From NCBI GenBank assembly GCA_018365265.1, contig JAGZKI010000002.1, forward strand, positions 11,287-75,286: a DNA stretch of 64,000 nucleotides. The letters run 5' to 3'. This document shows positions 41,158-50,661 of the stretch, one piece after another (position 1 is the first letter of the stretch; every line of letters begins with the position of its first letter). The DNA comes from Streptococcus parasanguinis (GTDB lineage Bacteria; Bacillota; Bacilli; Lactobacillales; Streptococcaceae). The position numbers were made by a program, and so were the translations under genes. The notes under the pieces are model-generated. The model was not told the DNA's origin and made no database searches. It was given only the letters and a program-made list of their open reading frames with translations.

Positions 41158-42507
41158 ATGGGTAAATATTTTGGAACGGACGGTGTCCGTGGAGAAGCAA
41201 ATGTAGAATTAACGCCAGAATTGGCTTTTAAACTAGGCCGTTTCGGTGGCTATGTCTTGAGCCAACACGAAGAAGAAACGCCCTTGGTATTTGTTGGACG
41301 TGATACACGTATTTCTGGTGAAATGTTGGAGCATGCCTTAATTGCTGGCCTCTTATCTGTTGGAATTCGCGTCTACAAGTTGGGTGTGATTGCAACACCA
41401 GGTGTCGCTTATCTAGTTCGTACGGAAAAAGCCAGCGCTGGAGTGATGATTTCTGCTAGCCACAATCCAGCCTTGGACAATGGCATCAAATTCTTTGGTG
41501 GTGATGGTTTCAAATTGGATGACGATCGCGAACTTGAAATTGAAGCCTTGCTTGATGCGGCTGAAGATACGCTTCCACGTCCAAGTGCCCAAGGTTTAGG
41601 AACGGTCATGGAATATCCGGAAGGCTTGCGTAAGTATCAAGAATTCCTTGTATCGACAGGTATCCAACTCGAGGGTATGCACGTAGTCTTAGATACAGCA
41701 AATGGTGCAGCCTCTACTAGTGCCCGTCAAATCTTTGCAGATTTGGGAGCTCAATTGACCGTCATCGGTGAAAACCCAGATGGTTTGAACATCAATGATG
41801 GGGTTGGTTCTACTCACCCAGAGCATTTGCAAGAGAAAGTCAAAGAAGTAGGCGCAGCGATTGGTCTTGCCTTTGACGGAGACAGTGATCGCTTGATTGC
41901 TGTTGATGAAAATGGAGAGATCGTTGACGGAGATAAGATCATGTACATCATCGGTTCTTATCTTTCAAGCAAGGGCTTGCTCGAAAAAAATACGATCGTC
42001 ACAACCGTCATGTCCAATCTCGGATTCCACAAGGCATTAGATGCGAAGGGGATTCAAAAAGAAATCACAGCTGTTGGAGACCGTTATGTGGTTGAAGAAA
42101 TGCGCAAGTATGGATACAACCTTGGTGGTGAACAATCCGGTCACGTCGTCATCATGGATTACAATACAACTGGTGATGGTCAATTAACAGGCGTTCAATT
42201 GACTAAAATCATGCAAGAAACTGGCAAGAAATTATCTGAATTGGCTGCTGAAGTAACCATCTATCCACAAAAACTGGTCAATATCCGGGTTGAAAATAGC
42301 ATGAAAGACAAGGCGATGGAAGTTCCAGCTATTCGCGAAATCATTGAAAAAATGGAAGCGGAAATGGCAGGAAATGGACGCATCCTCGTGCGTCCAAGTG
42401 GAACTGAACCCCTCCTTCGTGTGATGGCAGAAGCACCTACCCATGAAGAAGTAGACTACTATGTGGATACCATTGCTGCAGTTGTTCAAGCAGAAATCGG
42501 ACTTTAA
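41158..42507 (+). CDS. glmM: phosphoglucosamine mutase
   Basis: Interconverts glucosamine-6-phosphate and glucosamine-1-phosphate on the way to UDP-GlcNAc for wall synthesis; it also binds and restrains CdaA in relatives. 449 residues, active serine S101 in ISASHNP, metal loop AFDGDSDR, sugar loop GGEQSGH, and phosphate loop [12 protein letters not shown] all present. Third gene of the cda operon. Confidence 0.98.
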   Translation: MGKYFGTDGVRGEANVELTPELAFKLGRFGGYVLSQHEEETPLVFVGRDTRISGEMLEHALIAGLLSVGIRVYKLGVIATPGVAYLVRTEKASAGVMISASHNPALDNGIKFFGGDGFKLDDDRELEIEALLDAAEDTLPRPSAQGLGTVMEYPEGLRKYQEFLVSTGIQLEGMHVVLDTANGAASTSARQIFADLGAQLTVIGENPDGLNINDGVGSTHPEHLQEKVKEVGAAIGLAFDGDSDRLIAVDENGEIVDGDKIMYIIGSYLSSKGLLEKNTIVTTVMSNLGFHKALDAKGIQKEITAVGDRYVVEEMRKYGYNLGGEQSGHVVIMDYNTTGDGQLTGVQLTKIMQETGKKLSELAAEVTIYPQKLVNIRVENSMKDKAMEVPAIREIIEKMEAEMAGNGRILVRPSGTEPLLRVMAEAPTHEEVDYYVDTIAAVVQAEIGL

Positions 42508-42554
42508 CCTTGTAAAAAACATGGCTCGCAAATAGGCGAGCAGAGGAGGTATAT

Positions 42555-43916
42555 ATGAAACAGGTTCGTCAAATTGTATGGGCACTTGCCTTAGTGCTAA
42601 CGATTCTATTCACAGCTGGTTTGACTAAAACAATACATGCTGCAGAAGTCTCATCATATACACAGACAGCACGTCTAACGAAAGATGGTAACACGCTAAC
42701 AAATGGGAGCAAGGTGTTGACAAATGAAAAATTGTCAGCAAGTATTTATTTAGCCTTTCCAGATTCGCAAACTATTCAAGCTGGTGATACCTTAACTCTT
42801 AGTTTGCCAAAAGAATTAACCCTCTACACAGCACTGGAATTCAATGTTCTCGAAGAAGGTCAATCAAATGGTCAAAATGTGGGGAAAGCTGTCGTTGATA
42901 CAGCAAAGAAAACAGTAACTGTCACCTTTAATGATTATTTCGCATCTCATCCACTCAACAAACGAGTTGCTCTTCATTTTGATGTAAAAGTAGACTCAGA
43001 AGTAGTTACAAAAACATCCCCAATTCAATTTAAATTAGGGAATACGAACTTTTCCTTGAATTATGAAAAAACAGCTGGGGAAGCTGGGGACTATGAAATG
43101 AAATACGGCTATCAAGATAAGTCTGATCCAACCATAATCAAATGGCGGATTCTCTTAAATGCCCGTCAAGATATGCTGCGAGGAATGGTCATTAAAGACC
43201 AATTCGGAGATGGTTTAACATTGGTTGAAGGGAGCTTACGTGCGGTTCGCTATGCTCCTGTAGAAGGTGGGATCAAGAACGAAGCTCAGATCTTGAGTCT
43301 CCCAGTTCTAGATAACTTTACTAAAAAAGCTGTTTTCGATAAGAATGCAGATGGAAAGATCACTGGTTTTACAATTGAATTTGGTGATAATTACAATTGG
43401 CCAATGTATATTGAATATTCTACAAAAGTAGCTCCTGGAACGAAAGTCGGTGATATTGTCCATAATACATTAACATGGAAGGCAACCAATTTCCCAGCAC
43501 CGCGTAGTTTAACCCGTGAATTGAGATTGGAATCAGGAACCGGAGAGGGATTAGGTGAGAAAGAACAAACACCACCGACACCTAGCTCAACCTCCTCATC
43601 AAGTTCTAGTTCATCATCAAGCTCATCATCCTCATCAAGTTCTAGTTCATCATCAAGTTCATCATCTTCAACGAGTTCTAGTTCATCATCAAGTTCATCA
43701 TCTTCAACGAGTTCTGGTTCTACATCGAACTCAACATCCACATCAAGTTCTTCATTGAAATCATCTTCATCTTCTGTTAAAGAAGAAGCCCCAAAACCTG
43801 GTAAGAAAAAAGTTCTTCCAAGTACAGGTGAAAAGATGACACCGGTGGTTCTTGTCATGGGTGTCTTCCTAGCAGTTCTATCGGTTGGAATTTTACGTGT
43901 AAGAAAAGATTCTTAA
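42555..43916 (+). CDS. LPXTG-anchored, serine-rich MSCRAMM-like adhesin
   Basis: 453 residues: signal peptide (about 1-30, ending IHAAE), two Ig-like domains resembling the N2 and N3 ligand-binding domains of SdrC/collagen-binding adhesins (N2 about 31-185 with AGDTLTLSLPKELT, N3 about 186-325 beginning near IIKWRILLN), then a stalk of about 80 residues almost entirely Ser with some Thr, and a sorting signal LPSTGE followed by a hydrophobic segment and RVRKDS. Probably sortase-anchored and binding a host ligand; the ligand is unknown. The short signal peptide is unlike the long SecA2-type signal of SRR glycoproteins. It sits between glmM and obgE in an otherwise core region and looks like an accessory insertion. 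Confidence 0.88.
   Translation: MKQVRQIVWALALVLTILFTAGLTKTIHAAEVSSYTQTARLTKDGNTLTNGSKVLTNEKLSASIYLAFPDSQTIQAGDTLTLSLPKELTLYTALEFNVLEEGQSNGQNVGKAVVDTAKKTVTVTFNDYFASHPLNKRVALHFDVKVDSEVVTKTSPIQFKLGNTNFSLNYEKTAGEAGDYEMKYGYQDKSDPTIIKWRILLNARQDMLRGMVIKDQFGDGLTLVEGSLRAVRYAPVEGGIKNEAQILSLPVLDNFTKKAVFDKNADGKITGFTIEFGDNYNWPMYIEYSTKVAPGTKVGDIVHNTLTWKATNFPAPRSLTRELRLESGTGEGLGEKEQTPPTPSSTSSSSSSSSSSSSSSSSSSSSSSSSSSTSSSSSSSSSSSTSSGSTSNSTSTSSSSLKSSSSSVKEEAPKPGKKKVLPSTGEKMTPVVLVMGVFLAVLSVGILRVRKDS
43602..43745 (+). repeat. 36-bp tandem repeat in the serine stalk
   Basis: Four head-to-tail 36-base units beginning AGTTCT. Units 2 (43638-43673) and 3 (43674-43709) are identical, unit 1 differs at a few positions and unit 4 is diverged. 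They code for runs of 12 mostly Ser residues, so the stalk can grow or shrink in frame. Confidence 0.9.
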
Positions 43917-43927
43917 AATGATCAATG

Positions 43928-43956
43928 AAAGATCAGACTTCTGTCTGGTCTTTTTG
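43928..43956 (+). terminator. Rho-independent terminator of the adhesin gene
   Basis: AAAGATCAGAC pairs with GTCTGGTCTTT around TTCT, followed by TT. Eleven bases after the stop. Confidence 0.85.
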
Positions 43957-43968
43957 TGTAGGCTCGAT

Positions 43969-43997
43969 TTGAAAAATCCCCTATTTCGTGGTAAAAT
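43969..43997 (+). promoter_or_regulatory. promoter of the DUF4044-obgE unit, with inverted repeat
   Basis: TTGAAA (43969-43974), 17-base spacer, TAAAAT (43992-43997). An inverted repeat CCCTATTT ... AAATAGGG spans the -10, which could be an operator. Confidence 0.75.
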
Positions 43998-44033
43998 AGG
44001 GCTAATGAATTTATAGTAATCGAGGTATTAGAA

Positions 44034-44165
44034 GTGGCTTTTGGAGATAACGGAAAACGTAAAAAAACACCATTTGAAATGATCACGATGGTTGTTATTG
44101 TGATTATGTTGATTGTAACGGTTGGTGCAATCTTTGCAACCGCAATTGGTGCTCTTTCTTACTAA
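44034..44165 (+). CDS. DUF4044 small membrane protein
   Basis: A 43-residue protein starting at GTG 44034 behind CGAGG, too short for many gene callers. Sequence begins with a basic stretch (GDNGKRKKTPFEM) and then one hydrophobic helix (ITMVVIVIMLIVTVGAIFATAIGAL) to the end. This matches the streptococcal DUF4044 proteins found next to obgE. Function unknown. Confidence 0.85.
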   Translation: MAFGDNGKRKKTPFEMITMVVIVIMLIVTVGAIFATAIGALSY

Positions 44166-44198
44166 GACGCACACAGAAATAAAGGAAATCATCTATTT

Positions 44199-45512
44199 AT
44201 GAGTATGTTTTTAGATACAGCCAAGATTAAGGTCAAGGCTGGTAATGGTGGCGATGGCATGGTGGCTTTTCGTCGCGAAAAATATGTCCCTAATGGCGGA
44301 CCTTGGGGTGGTGATGGAGGTCGTGGTGGCAATGTCATCTTCGTAGTAGACGAAGGCTTGCGTACCTTGATGGATTTCCGTTATAACCGGCATTTCAAAG
44401 CCCAAAATGGGGAAAAAGGAATGACCAAAGGGATGCACGGACGGGGAGCAGAAGATCTCTATGTGCGAGTACCGCAAGGAACGACCGTCCGAGATGCCGA
44501 GACTGGCAAGGTCATTACGGACCTAGTCGAGAATGGACAAGAGTACATTGTCGCCCACGGTGGCCGTGGCGGACGTGGAAACATTCGTTTTGCTACTCCT
44601 AAAAATCCAGCTCCAGAGATTTCTGAGAACGGGGAACCTGGTCAGGAACGCGAACTTGAATTAGAGCTCAAGGTCTTGGCAGACGTTGGTTTGGTTGGCT
44701 TCCCATCAGTAGGGAAATCAACTCTTCTTAGTGTCATCACTTCAGCCAAACCAAAGATTGGAGCTTATCATTTCACAACCATCGTTCCAAACTTGGGCAT
44801 GGTTCGGACACCGTCAGGTGAATCCTTTGCAGTCGCAGACCTTCCTGGATTGATTGAAGGAGCTAGCCAAGGTGTCGGACTCGGAACCCAGTTCCTTCGT
44901 CACATCGAGCGCACCCGGGTTATCTTGCATGTTATTGATATGTCAGCCAGCGAAGGACGCGATCCTTACGAAGATTATGTTCAAATCAATAAAGAACTTG
45001 AAACCTATAATCTTCGTTTGATGGAACGTCCTCAGATTATCGTGGCAAATAAGATGGATATGCCAGAGAGCCAAGAAAACTTGAAAGAGTTCAAGAAGAA
45101 ATTGGCAGCCAATTACGATGAGTTTGATGAATTGCCACAGATCTTCCCGATCTCTAGTTTGGCACATCAAGGTTTAGACAATTTGTTAGAAGCAACGGCA
45201 GAATTGTTAGACAAAACACCAGAATTCCTCTTGTATTCAGAAGACGAAATGGCCCAAGAAGAAGTCTACTATGGCTTTGATGAAGACCAGCCAGCCTTTG
45301 ACATCAGTCGGGATGACGATGCCGCTTGGGTCTTGTCTGGTGAAAAACTTGAAAAACTCTTTAATATGACGAATTTCGATCGTGATGAAGCGGTCATGAA
45401 ATTTGCTCGTCAATTGCGTGGCATGGGTGTTGATGAAGCTCTCCGTGCGCGTGGGGCAAAAGATGGCGATATCGTCCGGATCGGTAAATTTGAATTTGAG
45501 TTTGTAGATTAA
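44199..45512 (+). CDS. obgE: GTPase ObgE/CgtA
   Basis: Essential ribosome-assembly and stress GTPase. 437 residues: glycine-rich Obg domain ([32 protein letters not shown]), G domain with [18 protein letters not shown] and NKMD motifs, and the C-terminal OCT domain ([23 protein letters not shown]). Start ATG 44199, 33 bases after the DUF4044 gene. Confidence 0.98.
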   Translation: MSMFLDTAKIKVKAGNGGDGMVAFRREKYVPNGGPWGGDGGRGGNVIFVVDEGLRTLMDFRYNRHFKAQNGEKGMTKGMHGRGAEDLYVRVPQGTTVRDAETGKVITDLVENGQEYIVAHGGRGGRGNIRFATPKNPAPEISENGEPGQERELELELKVLADVGLVGFPSVGKSTLLSVITSAKPKIGAYHFTTIVPNLGMVRTPSGESFAVADLPGLIEGASQGVGLGTQFLRHIERTRVILHVIDMSASEGRDPYEDYVQINKELETYNLRLMERPQIIVANKMDMPESQENLKEFKKKLAANYDEFDELPQIFPISSLAHQGLDNLLEATAELLDKTPEFLLYSEDEMAQEEVYYGFDEDQPAFDISRDDDAAWVLSGEKLEKLFNMTNFDRDEAVMKFARQLRGMGVDEALRARGAKDGDIVRIGKFEFEFVD

Positions 45513-45563
45513 GATAGATCCCCAGCGGATCAAGGATTCCAAATAAGAAGTGAGGCTTTTTCA

Positions 45564-45728
45564 GTGGGAGATAAACCAATATCTTTTCGAGATGAAAATG
45601 GAAATTTTGTTTCAGCAGCCGATGTTTGGAATGCTGAAAAACTAGAAGAACTCTTTAATACGCTAAATCCTAAGCGCAAATTGCGCTTACAAAGGGAAAA
45701 ATTAGCAAAAGAAAACCAGCAGAAGTAA
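45564..45728 (+). CDS. small conserved streptococcal protein of unknown function
   Basis: 54 residues from GTG 45564 behind GTGAGG: VGDKPISFRDENGNFV opens the protein, followed by AADVWNAEKLEELFNTLNP and a basic tail (KRKLRLQREKLAKENQQK). It recalls a small hypothetical protein next to obgE in pneumococci. No known domain; the sequence NAEKLEELFN resembles the LEKLFN helix at the end of ObgE just upstream, possibly by chance. It lies between obgE and ridA on the same strand. Confidence 0.75.
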   Translation: MGDKPISFRDENGNFVSAADVWNAEKLEELFNTLNPKRKLRLQREKLAKENQQK

Positions 45729-45746
45729 AAAGACTTGGAGAATACT

Positions 45747-46130
45747 ATGGCAAAAACAATTCATACAGATAAAGCACCTGCAGCAATTGGACCTTATGTT
45801 CAAGGGAAAATCGTAGGGAATCTTCTCTTTGCAAGTGGACAAGTTCCCTTGTCACCTGAAACAGGTGAAATCATTGGAGAAACCATCCAAGAACAAACAG
45901 AGCAAGTCTTAAAGAACATTGGGGCTATTTTGGAAGAGGCTGGAACAGACTTTGACCACGTGGTGAAAACCACTTGTTTCTTAAGTGATATGAATGACTT
46001 TGTACCTTTTAATGAGGTCTATAAAACAGTCTTTACTACAGAGTTTCCAGCTCGATCTGCTGTTGAAGTAGCACGCCTGCCACGTGATGTGAAGGTTGAA
46101 ATTGAAGTTATTGCGGAAATCAAAGCCTAA
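45747..46130 (+). CDS. ridA: RidA family enamine/imine deaminase
   Basis: Hydrolyses reactive 2-aminoacrylate-type enamines released by PLP enzymes. 127 residues from ATG 45747 (behind TTGGAG); a slightly longer in-frame opening is less likely. The family motif AAIGPYVQGKIVGNLLFASGQ and the active-site arginine in FPARSAVEVARLP are present. A terminator follows. Confidence 0.95.
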   Translation: MAKTIHTDKAPAAIGPYVQGKIVGNLLFASGQVPLSPETGEIIGETIQEQTEQVLKNIGAILEEAGTDFDHVVKTTCFLSDMNDFVPFNEVYKTVFTTEFPARSAVEVARLPRDVKVEIEVIAEIKA

Positions 46131-46151
46131 TAACCATTCAAAGACAAAAAG

Positions 46152-46193
46152 ACAGAGTGGAGAGCAGGAAACTGTAGGCCACTCTGTTTTATT
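46152..46193 (+). terminator. terminator-like hairpin upstream of rapZ
   Basis: ACAGAGTGG pairs perfectly with CCACTCTGT, followed by TTTTATTT. It ends 15 bases before the rapZ ATG, so the next gene's ribosome binding site (GGGAGGAG) follows at once. Confidence 0.75.
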
Positions 46194-46207
46194 TATGGGA
46201 GGAGAAA

Positions 46208-47098
46208 ATGACAGAAAGTAAGATTCAACTGGTCATGGTAACCGGGATGAGCGGTGCTGGAAAGACCGTCGCCATCCAATCGTTTGAGGATTTGGGTTAC
46301 TTTACCATCGATAATATGCCACCGGCGCTCTTGCTGAAATTTATTGAGCTCATGCGTCATAGCCCGGATAACAATAAATTAGCCGTTGTTGTGGACATGC
46401 GGAGCCGTTCTTTTTTCAATGAAATTCGCACCATTTTGGATGAATTGGACAACCAAGAAGACCTCGATTTCAAGGTTCTGTTCTTGGATGCTACTGACAG
46501 TGAGTTGGTAGCACGATACAAGGAAACACGTCGTAGCCACCCACTAGCAGCAGATGGCCGTGTTTTAGATGGGATTACCCTAGAGCGCGAGCTCTTGTCT
46601 CCTTTAAAAAATATCAGTCAAAATGTGGTGGACACGACTGAGTTGACGCCCCGTAATCTGAGAAAAACGATTGCAGAGCAATTTGCCAGTCAAGATAATC
46701 AGCCAGATTTTCGGGTTGAGGTCATGTCATTTGGTTTCAAATACGGCCTTCCGATCGATGCTGACCTCGTCTTTGACGTGCGTTTTCTTCCAAATCCCTA
46801 CTATAAATTGGAGCTTCGGAATTTAACCGGTCAAGATCCAGCTGTCTATGATTATGTCATGGATCACCCTGAATCAGAGGACTTTTACCGTCATCTCCAT
46901 GACTTAATCGTTCCTATTTTACCGTCTTATAAACGAGAAGGTAAATCCGTTCTCACCATCGCCATGGGCTGTACTGGAGGTCAACACCGTTCAGTAGCCT
47001 TTGCAGAGCGCTTAGCGCATGATTTAGAAAAAAATTGGCAGGTCAATTGCAGTCATAGAGACAAGGACAGACGGAAAGAAACGGTGAATCGCTCATGA
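46208..47098 (+). CDS. rapZ: RapZ/YvcJ family nucleotide-binding protein
   Basis: P-loop protein; the E. coli homologue directs GlmZ small RNA decay to control glmS, and B. subtilis YvcJ affects competence. 296 residues with Walker A GMSGAGKT, the [14 protein letters not shown] segment and the C-terminal [10 protein letters not shown] motif. It overlaps yvcK by four bases (ATGA). First of the conserved rapZ-yvcK-whiA trio. Confidence 0.95.
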   Translation: MTESKIQLVMVTGMSGAGKTVAIQSFEDLGYFTIDNMPPALLLKFIELMRHSPDNNKLAVVVDMRSRSFFNEIRTILDELDNQEDLDFKVLFLDATDSELVARYKETRRSHPLAADGRVLDGITLERELLSPLKNISQNVVDTTELTPRNLRKTIAEQFASQDNQPDFRVEVMSFGFKYGLPIDADLVFDVRFLPNPYYKLELRNLTGQDPAVYDYVMDHPESEDFYRHLHDLIVPILPSYKREGKSVLTIAMGCTGGQHRSVAFAERLAHDLEKNWQVNCSHRDKDRRKETVNRS

Positions 47099-48072
47099 GA
47101 AAACCTAAAGTAACCGTTATTGGAGGAGGGACAGGGATTTCTGTTATTCTCGATAGTCTAAGAAAGAAACCGGTCGAGATCACTGCCATTGTAACTGTTG
47201 CAGATGATGGCGGTAGCTCAGGTGAATTGCGGAAGAACATCCAAAAATTGACACCACCTGGGGATCTTCGAAATGTCTTGGTTGCCATGTCAGATATGCC
47301 TCGTTTTTATGAGAAAGTCTTTCAATACCGCTTTGCAGACGATGATGGTCCTTTGGCTGGGCACCCTTTGGGAAACTTAATTATTGCAGGGATTTCAGAG
47401 ATGCAAGGCTCGACCTATAATGCCATGCAGTTGTTGACGAAATTTTTCCATACAACCGGTAAGATCTATCCGTCGAGTGATAGTCCCTTGACCCTTCATG
47501 CTGTCTTTCAAGATGGAAAAGAAATAGTAGGAGAAAGCCACATTGCCAACTATACCGGCATGATTGATCATGTTTATGTGACCAATACCTATGATCAAGA
47601 GCGTCCAAAGGCTAGTAAGAAAGTGGTGGAAGCGATTCTTGAAAGTGATATGGTCGTCTTGGGTCCTGGTTCGCTCTTTACCTCGATCCTTCCTAATTTG
47701 ATGATCGATGAGATTGGGAAAGCCATCCTTGAAACCAAAGCCCAAGTAGCCTATGTTTGCAATATCATGACCCAAAGAGGAGAAACCGAACATTTCACAG
47801 ATAGTGACCACGTGGCCGTGCTCCACAAACATTTGGGAGAAAAGTTCATCGACACCGTCCTTGTCAATATCAATCAGGTTCCCACAGCTTATATGAACAG
47901 CAATAAATTTGATGAATACTTGGTCCAGGTAGAGCACGATTTTAAGGGCTTGCGATCGCAAGTGCCTCAAGTGATTTCTTCCGATTTCTTAAAGCTGGTC
48001 AACGGGGGAGCTTTTCATGATGGTGAAAAAGTGGTCGAAGAGCTGATGCAGATCGTGCAGGTGAGAAAATGA
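47095..48072 (+). CDS. yvcK: YvcK family protein (gluconeogenesis factor)
   Basis: 325 residues with the CofD-like fold: [13 protein letters not shown] near the N terminus, [22 protein letters not shown] and [10 protein letters not shown] motifs. Relatives bind UDP-sugars and are needed for wall maintenance and growth on gluconeogenic carbon. Overlaps rapZ and whiA by four bases each. Confidence 0.95.
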   Translation: MRKPKVTVIGGGTGISVILDSLRKKPVEITAIVTVADDGGSSGELRKNIQKLTPPGDLRNVLVAMSDMPRFYEKVFQYRFADDDGPLAGHPLGNLIIAGISEMQGSTYNAMQLLTKFFHTTGKIYPSSDSPLTLHAVFQDGKEIVGESHIANYTGMIDHVYVTNTYDQERPKASKKVVEAILESDMVVLGPGSLFTSILPNLMIDEIGKAILETKAQVAYVCNIMTQRGETEHFTDSDHVAVLHKHLGEKFIDTVLVNINQVPTAYMNSNKFDEYLVQVEHDFKGLRSQVPQVISSDFLKLVNGGAFHDGEKVVEELMQIVQVRK

Positions 48073-48986
48073 GTTTTACGGTTCGTGTCAAAGAAGAATT
48101 ATTGTCTCTCAAGCGATTTGAAAAGAGTGAATTAGCTGCTATTATCAAGATGTCTGGGAGCCTCGGCATATCAATGGGCGGCTTGACGCTCTCGGTAACG
48201 ACAGAAAATGCCAAGATCGCTCGCCATATCTATGAATTATTGCATCATTTTTATGAGGCCAAATCAGATATTCGCCACCATCAAAAAACCAATTTGAAAA
48301 AGAATCGTGTCTACACAGTATTCTTGGATGAAAAGGTAGAAGAAATTTTAGCTGACTTGCATTTGGCAGATGCCTTCTTTGGGATTGAGACAGGCATTGA
48401 TGCTAGTGTTTTAGAAGATGAAGCAGCTAGTCGTGCTTATCTCCGGGGGGCTTTTCTGTCGAGTGGTTCCATCAAGGATCCTGAAAAAGGGAAGTACCAG
48501 CTGGAAATTCATTCTGTTTATACAGACCACGCGGAAGGAATTGCCCTTCTCATGCAAGGATTTTTACTAGATGCGAAAACCATCGAGCGGAAAAAAGGAG
48601 TGGTGACCTATCTGCAACGAGCGGAAGATATTATTGATTTTCTAATTGTGGTAGAGGCCATGCAAGCCATGCAGGAATTTGAGTCTATCAAGGTCATGAG
48701 AGAGACGCGCAATGACCTCAACCGGGCCAATAATGCTGAGATGGCCAATATCCAGCGCACAGTCACAGCTAGCATGAAAACCATTAATAATATTAGTAAA
48801 ATTGTGGATACGGTCGGCCTAGGTAGTTTACCAAGTGACTTGCAAGAAGTTGCCTATATCCGGATGAACCATCCAGATTATTCCATCCAGCAGATTGCGG
48901 ATAGTTTGCAACAACCTATTTCAAAAAGCGGTGTCAATCACCGCTTGCGTAAGATCAATAAGATCGCAGACGATTTAGACAAATAA
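48069..48986 (+). CDS. whiA: DNA-binding protein WhiA
   Basis: 305 residues: N-terminal LAGLIDADG-like fold without nuclease residues ([34 protein letters not shown]) and a C-terminal helix-turn-helix ([25 protein letters not shown]). In Firmicutes it affects division and chromosome segregation rather than sporulation. Last gene of the trio, followed by structured repeat copy 2. Confidence 0.96.
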   Translation: MSFTVRVKEELLSLKRFEKSELAAIIKMSGSLGISMGGLTLSVTTENAKIARHIYELLHHFYEAKSDIRHHQKTNLKKNRVYTVFLDEKVEEILADLHLADAFFGIETGIDASVLEDEAASRAYLRGAFLSSGSIKDPEKGKYQLEIHSVYTDHAEGIALLMQGFLLDAKTIERKKGVVTYLQRAEDIIDFLIVVEAMQAMQEFESIKVMRETRNDLNRANNAEMANIQRTVTASMKTINNISKIVDTVGLGSLPSDLQEVAYIRMNHPDYSIQQIADSLQQPISKSGVNHRLRKINKIADDLDK

Positions 48987-49027
48987 AAAAGGCCAAGGGC
49001 CTTTCATAATGAGGATAAAGTCTTTTT

Positions 49028-49166
49028 AAAAACTTTCCTTAGGTGAGTACGGACGTCAGCGAACTTCGTAGAAGTTCCATGACTAATTATTGAGCCTAAG
49101 GTCTTAATAATTCCGAGTGCCTGAAACAATATGTTTCAGGCACTTTTCTCACAGCGGAAAGTTTTT
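49028..49166 (+). repeat. four-stem structured repeat element, copy 2
   Basis: Same design as 2942-3075, and same orientation relative to the gene before it. Closing stem AAAAACTTTCC (49028-49038) with GGAAAGTTTTT (49156-49166), then GTGAG (49043-49047) with CTCAC (49148-49152). The identical 5' region GTGAGTACGGACGTCAGC is followed by the GAACTTC/GAAGTTC hairpin with its loop changed from TAC to GTA, a second hairpin with AATTATTGAG pairing where copy 1 has AATTCTTGAG, and a third hairpin GTGCCTGAAAC/GTTTCAGGCAC where copy 1 has GTGCCTGAGAC/GTCTCAGGCAC. It again lies in a convergent gap, after whiA and before the minus-strand reductase gene. Confidence 0.75.
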
Positions 49167-49237
49167 ATTTTTTCTTGATTCATTCTAAAAATAGGAACTC
49201 ATTTTTACTTACTTGCAGAATCGATTAACTTTTTTTA

Positions 49238-50206
49238 TTATAAACTAGTTGAGTGCGTTGGTTGGACTTTCTTATCTGGATAAATGTAGTTGATGGCATT
49301 GTTTACGGCTGTTGGAGCTTCCCCCAGACCTGTAGCGATGAGATCAATCTTTCCTTCGTAGAAGCAGCAGTCTCCACAGGCATAAATTCCAGGAAGGCTG
49401 GTTTCTTGTTTTTGGTTCACCTTGATTTTATGGCGTTGCAATTCTACACCCCATTCTTTCAAGTTTCCGATTGAAGATTTAAAGCCATAGTTGACAAATA
49501 AGTGATCAATCGGGATAAGTTCGGTTTCATCGGATTTAACTTTTGTGATTTCAAGATGAGTGGCATGACCATTTTCCCCAATCAAACGACTAGGAATAAA
49601 TGGTGTTTTGATGCTAACAGAAGATTGTTTGAGTTCTTCTACACTATGTTCTAAAGCACGGAAGTTGTCCCGACGGTGAATGATCGTAGTTGGAGCAATC
49701 TTGTCAAAAGCAAGAGCCCAGTCTACAGCAGAGTCTCCACCACCAAGGACGGTCACCTGCTGTCCTTCATATTGTTGGATGTTCGAAACATGATAGTGGA
49801 CGTTATCAAAGTCTTCAGCTCCCTCAATGTCAAGGGCACGTGGCTTAAAGGCACCACCGCCCATGGCAATAATGACTGCTTTAGACTGATGCACTTGGCG
49901 AGAAGTAGTGATGGTGAAGAGGTCACCTTCTTTTCGAATATCCTCTACAGTTTCATTGAGGAAGATCGGCGTATCAAACCGTTTGACTTGCTCGATCAAG
50001 CGGTTGCTCAATTCTTCACCAGTCAAATTGGTAAAGCCAGGTACATCGAGGATACTCTTTTCTGGATAGAGAATAGCTGGTTGCCCTCCCAGTTGAGGTA
50101 AGGAATCAATCAGTTTGACTTTTACTTGGCGCATATTGCCATAAAAAGCAGCAAACAGACCAACTGGTCCGCCTCCAACAATTGTAATATCATAAATTTC
50201 TGACAT
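49238..50206 (-). CDS. ferredoxin/flavodoxin--NADP+ reductase (thioredoxin-reductase-like, YumC type)
   Basis: 322 residues with an FAD-binding GGGPVGLFAAFYGNM motif at the N terminus, an NADP-binding GGGDSAVDWA motif near the middle, and a C-terminal YACGD FAD motif. The CxxC redox pair of true thioredoxin reductases is missing, which marks it as the ferredoxin-NADP reductase type 2 (YumC-like) enzyme despite common annotation as TrxB. Start ATG 50206 behind AAGGAGA; an extended -10 (TGA TACAAT, minus strand) lies upstream. Confidence 0.92.
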   Translation of the reverse strand: MSEIYDITIVGGGPVGLFAAFYGNMRQVKVKLIDSLPQLGGQPAILYPEKSILDVPGFTNLTGEELSNRLIEQVKRFDTPIFLNETVEDIRKEGDLFTITTSRQVHQSKAVIIAMGGGAFKPRALDIEGAEDFDNVHYHVSNIQQYEGQQVTVLGGGDSAVDWALAFDKIAPTTIIHRRDNFRALEHSVEELKQSSVSIKTPFIPSRLIGENGHATHLEITKVKSDETELIPIDHLFVNYGFKSSIGNLKEWGVELQRHKIKVNQKQETSLPGIYACGDCCFYEGKIDLIATGLGEAPTAVNNAINYIYPDKKVQPTHSTSL

Positions 50207-50321
50207 AGTATCTCCTTCAGGGTTTTCTTTGTTTCCATTGTATCATAAAATGGGAAGAATGAAAAAGTTGGAAAAAGAAATGATATGAAGGCTAGGAGGG
50301 CTAGAAAAGTTTCAAAAGATC

Positions 50322-50350
50322 TTGACAGCGTCCTTAAAGTGTGATAAAAT
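50322..50350 (+). promoter_or_regulatory. promoter of rpsU
   Basis: TTGACA (50322-50327), 17-base spacer, TAAAAT (50345-50350), 34 bases upstream of the ATG. Confidence 0.88.
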
Positions 50351-50384
50351 GATTAAGATTTTAGGCTTGAAGGGAGTGAAAAAT

Positions 50385-50561
50385 ATGTCAAAAACAGTAG
50401 TACGTAAGAATGAATCTCTTGACGATGCTCTTCGTCGTTTCAAACGTGCGGTTACTAAAGCTGGTACTCTTCAAGAAACACGCAAACGTGAATTCTATGA
50501 AAAACCTTCTGTAAAACGTAAACGTAAATCAGAAGCAGCTCGTAAACGTAAAAAATTCTAA
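50385..50561 (+). CDS. rpsU: 30S ribosomal protein S21
   Basis: 58 residues from ATG 50385 behind AAGGGAG; the longer in-frame opening would run into the promoter. The very basic sequence ([38 protein letters not shown]) is typical of S21. Single-gene unit with its own promoter and terminator. Confidence 0.98.
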
Positions 50562-50570
50562 TTGAATACA

Positions 50571-50595
50571 GAAACAGACTTCGGTCTGTTTTTTG
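50571..50595 (+). terminator. Rho-independent terminator of rpsU
   Basis: AACAGAC pairs with GTCTGTT around a TTCG tetraloop, then T4GT5, ten bases after the stop. Confidence 0.93.
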
Positions 50596-50616
50596 TTTTT
50601 ATCATCCGTTAAAGAC

Positions 50617-50647
50617 AAAAAAACCGATCTTCTAGCTAGAAGATCGG
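50617..50647 (-). terminator. Rho-independent terminator of mscL
   Basis: The near-perfect palindrome CCGATCTTCTAGCTAGAAGATCGG (split: CCGATCTTCTAG and CTAGAAGATCGG) is followed on the minus strand by T7. Confidence 0.9.
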
Positions 50648-50661
50648 ATCTTTTTATCTGA

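Noticed and set aside
43391..43858. Long minus-strand open frame rich in Asp, Glu and Leu opposite the adhesin gene
   Set aside because: It is the complement of the serine-repeat DNA; its acidic low-complexity product is a shadow with no ribosome binding site.
45516..45530. GATCC/GGATC hairpin after obgE as a terminator
   Set aside because: Only five base pairs and no T run.
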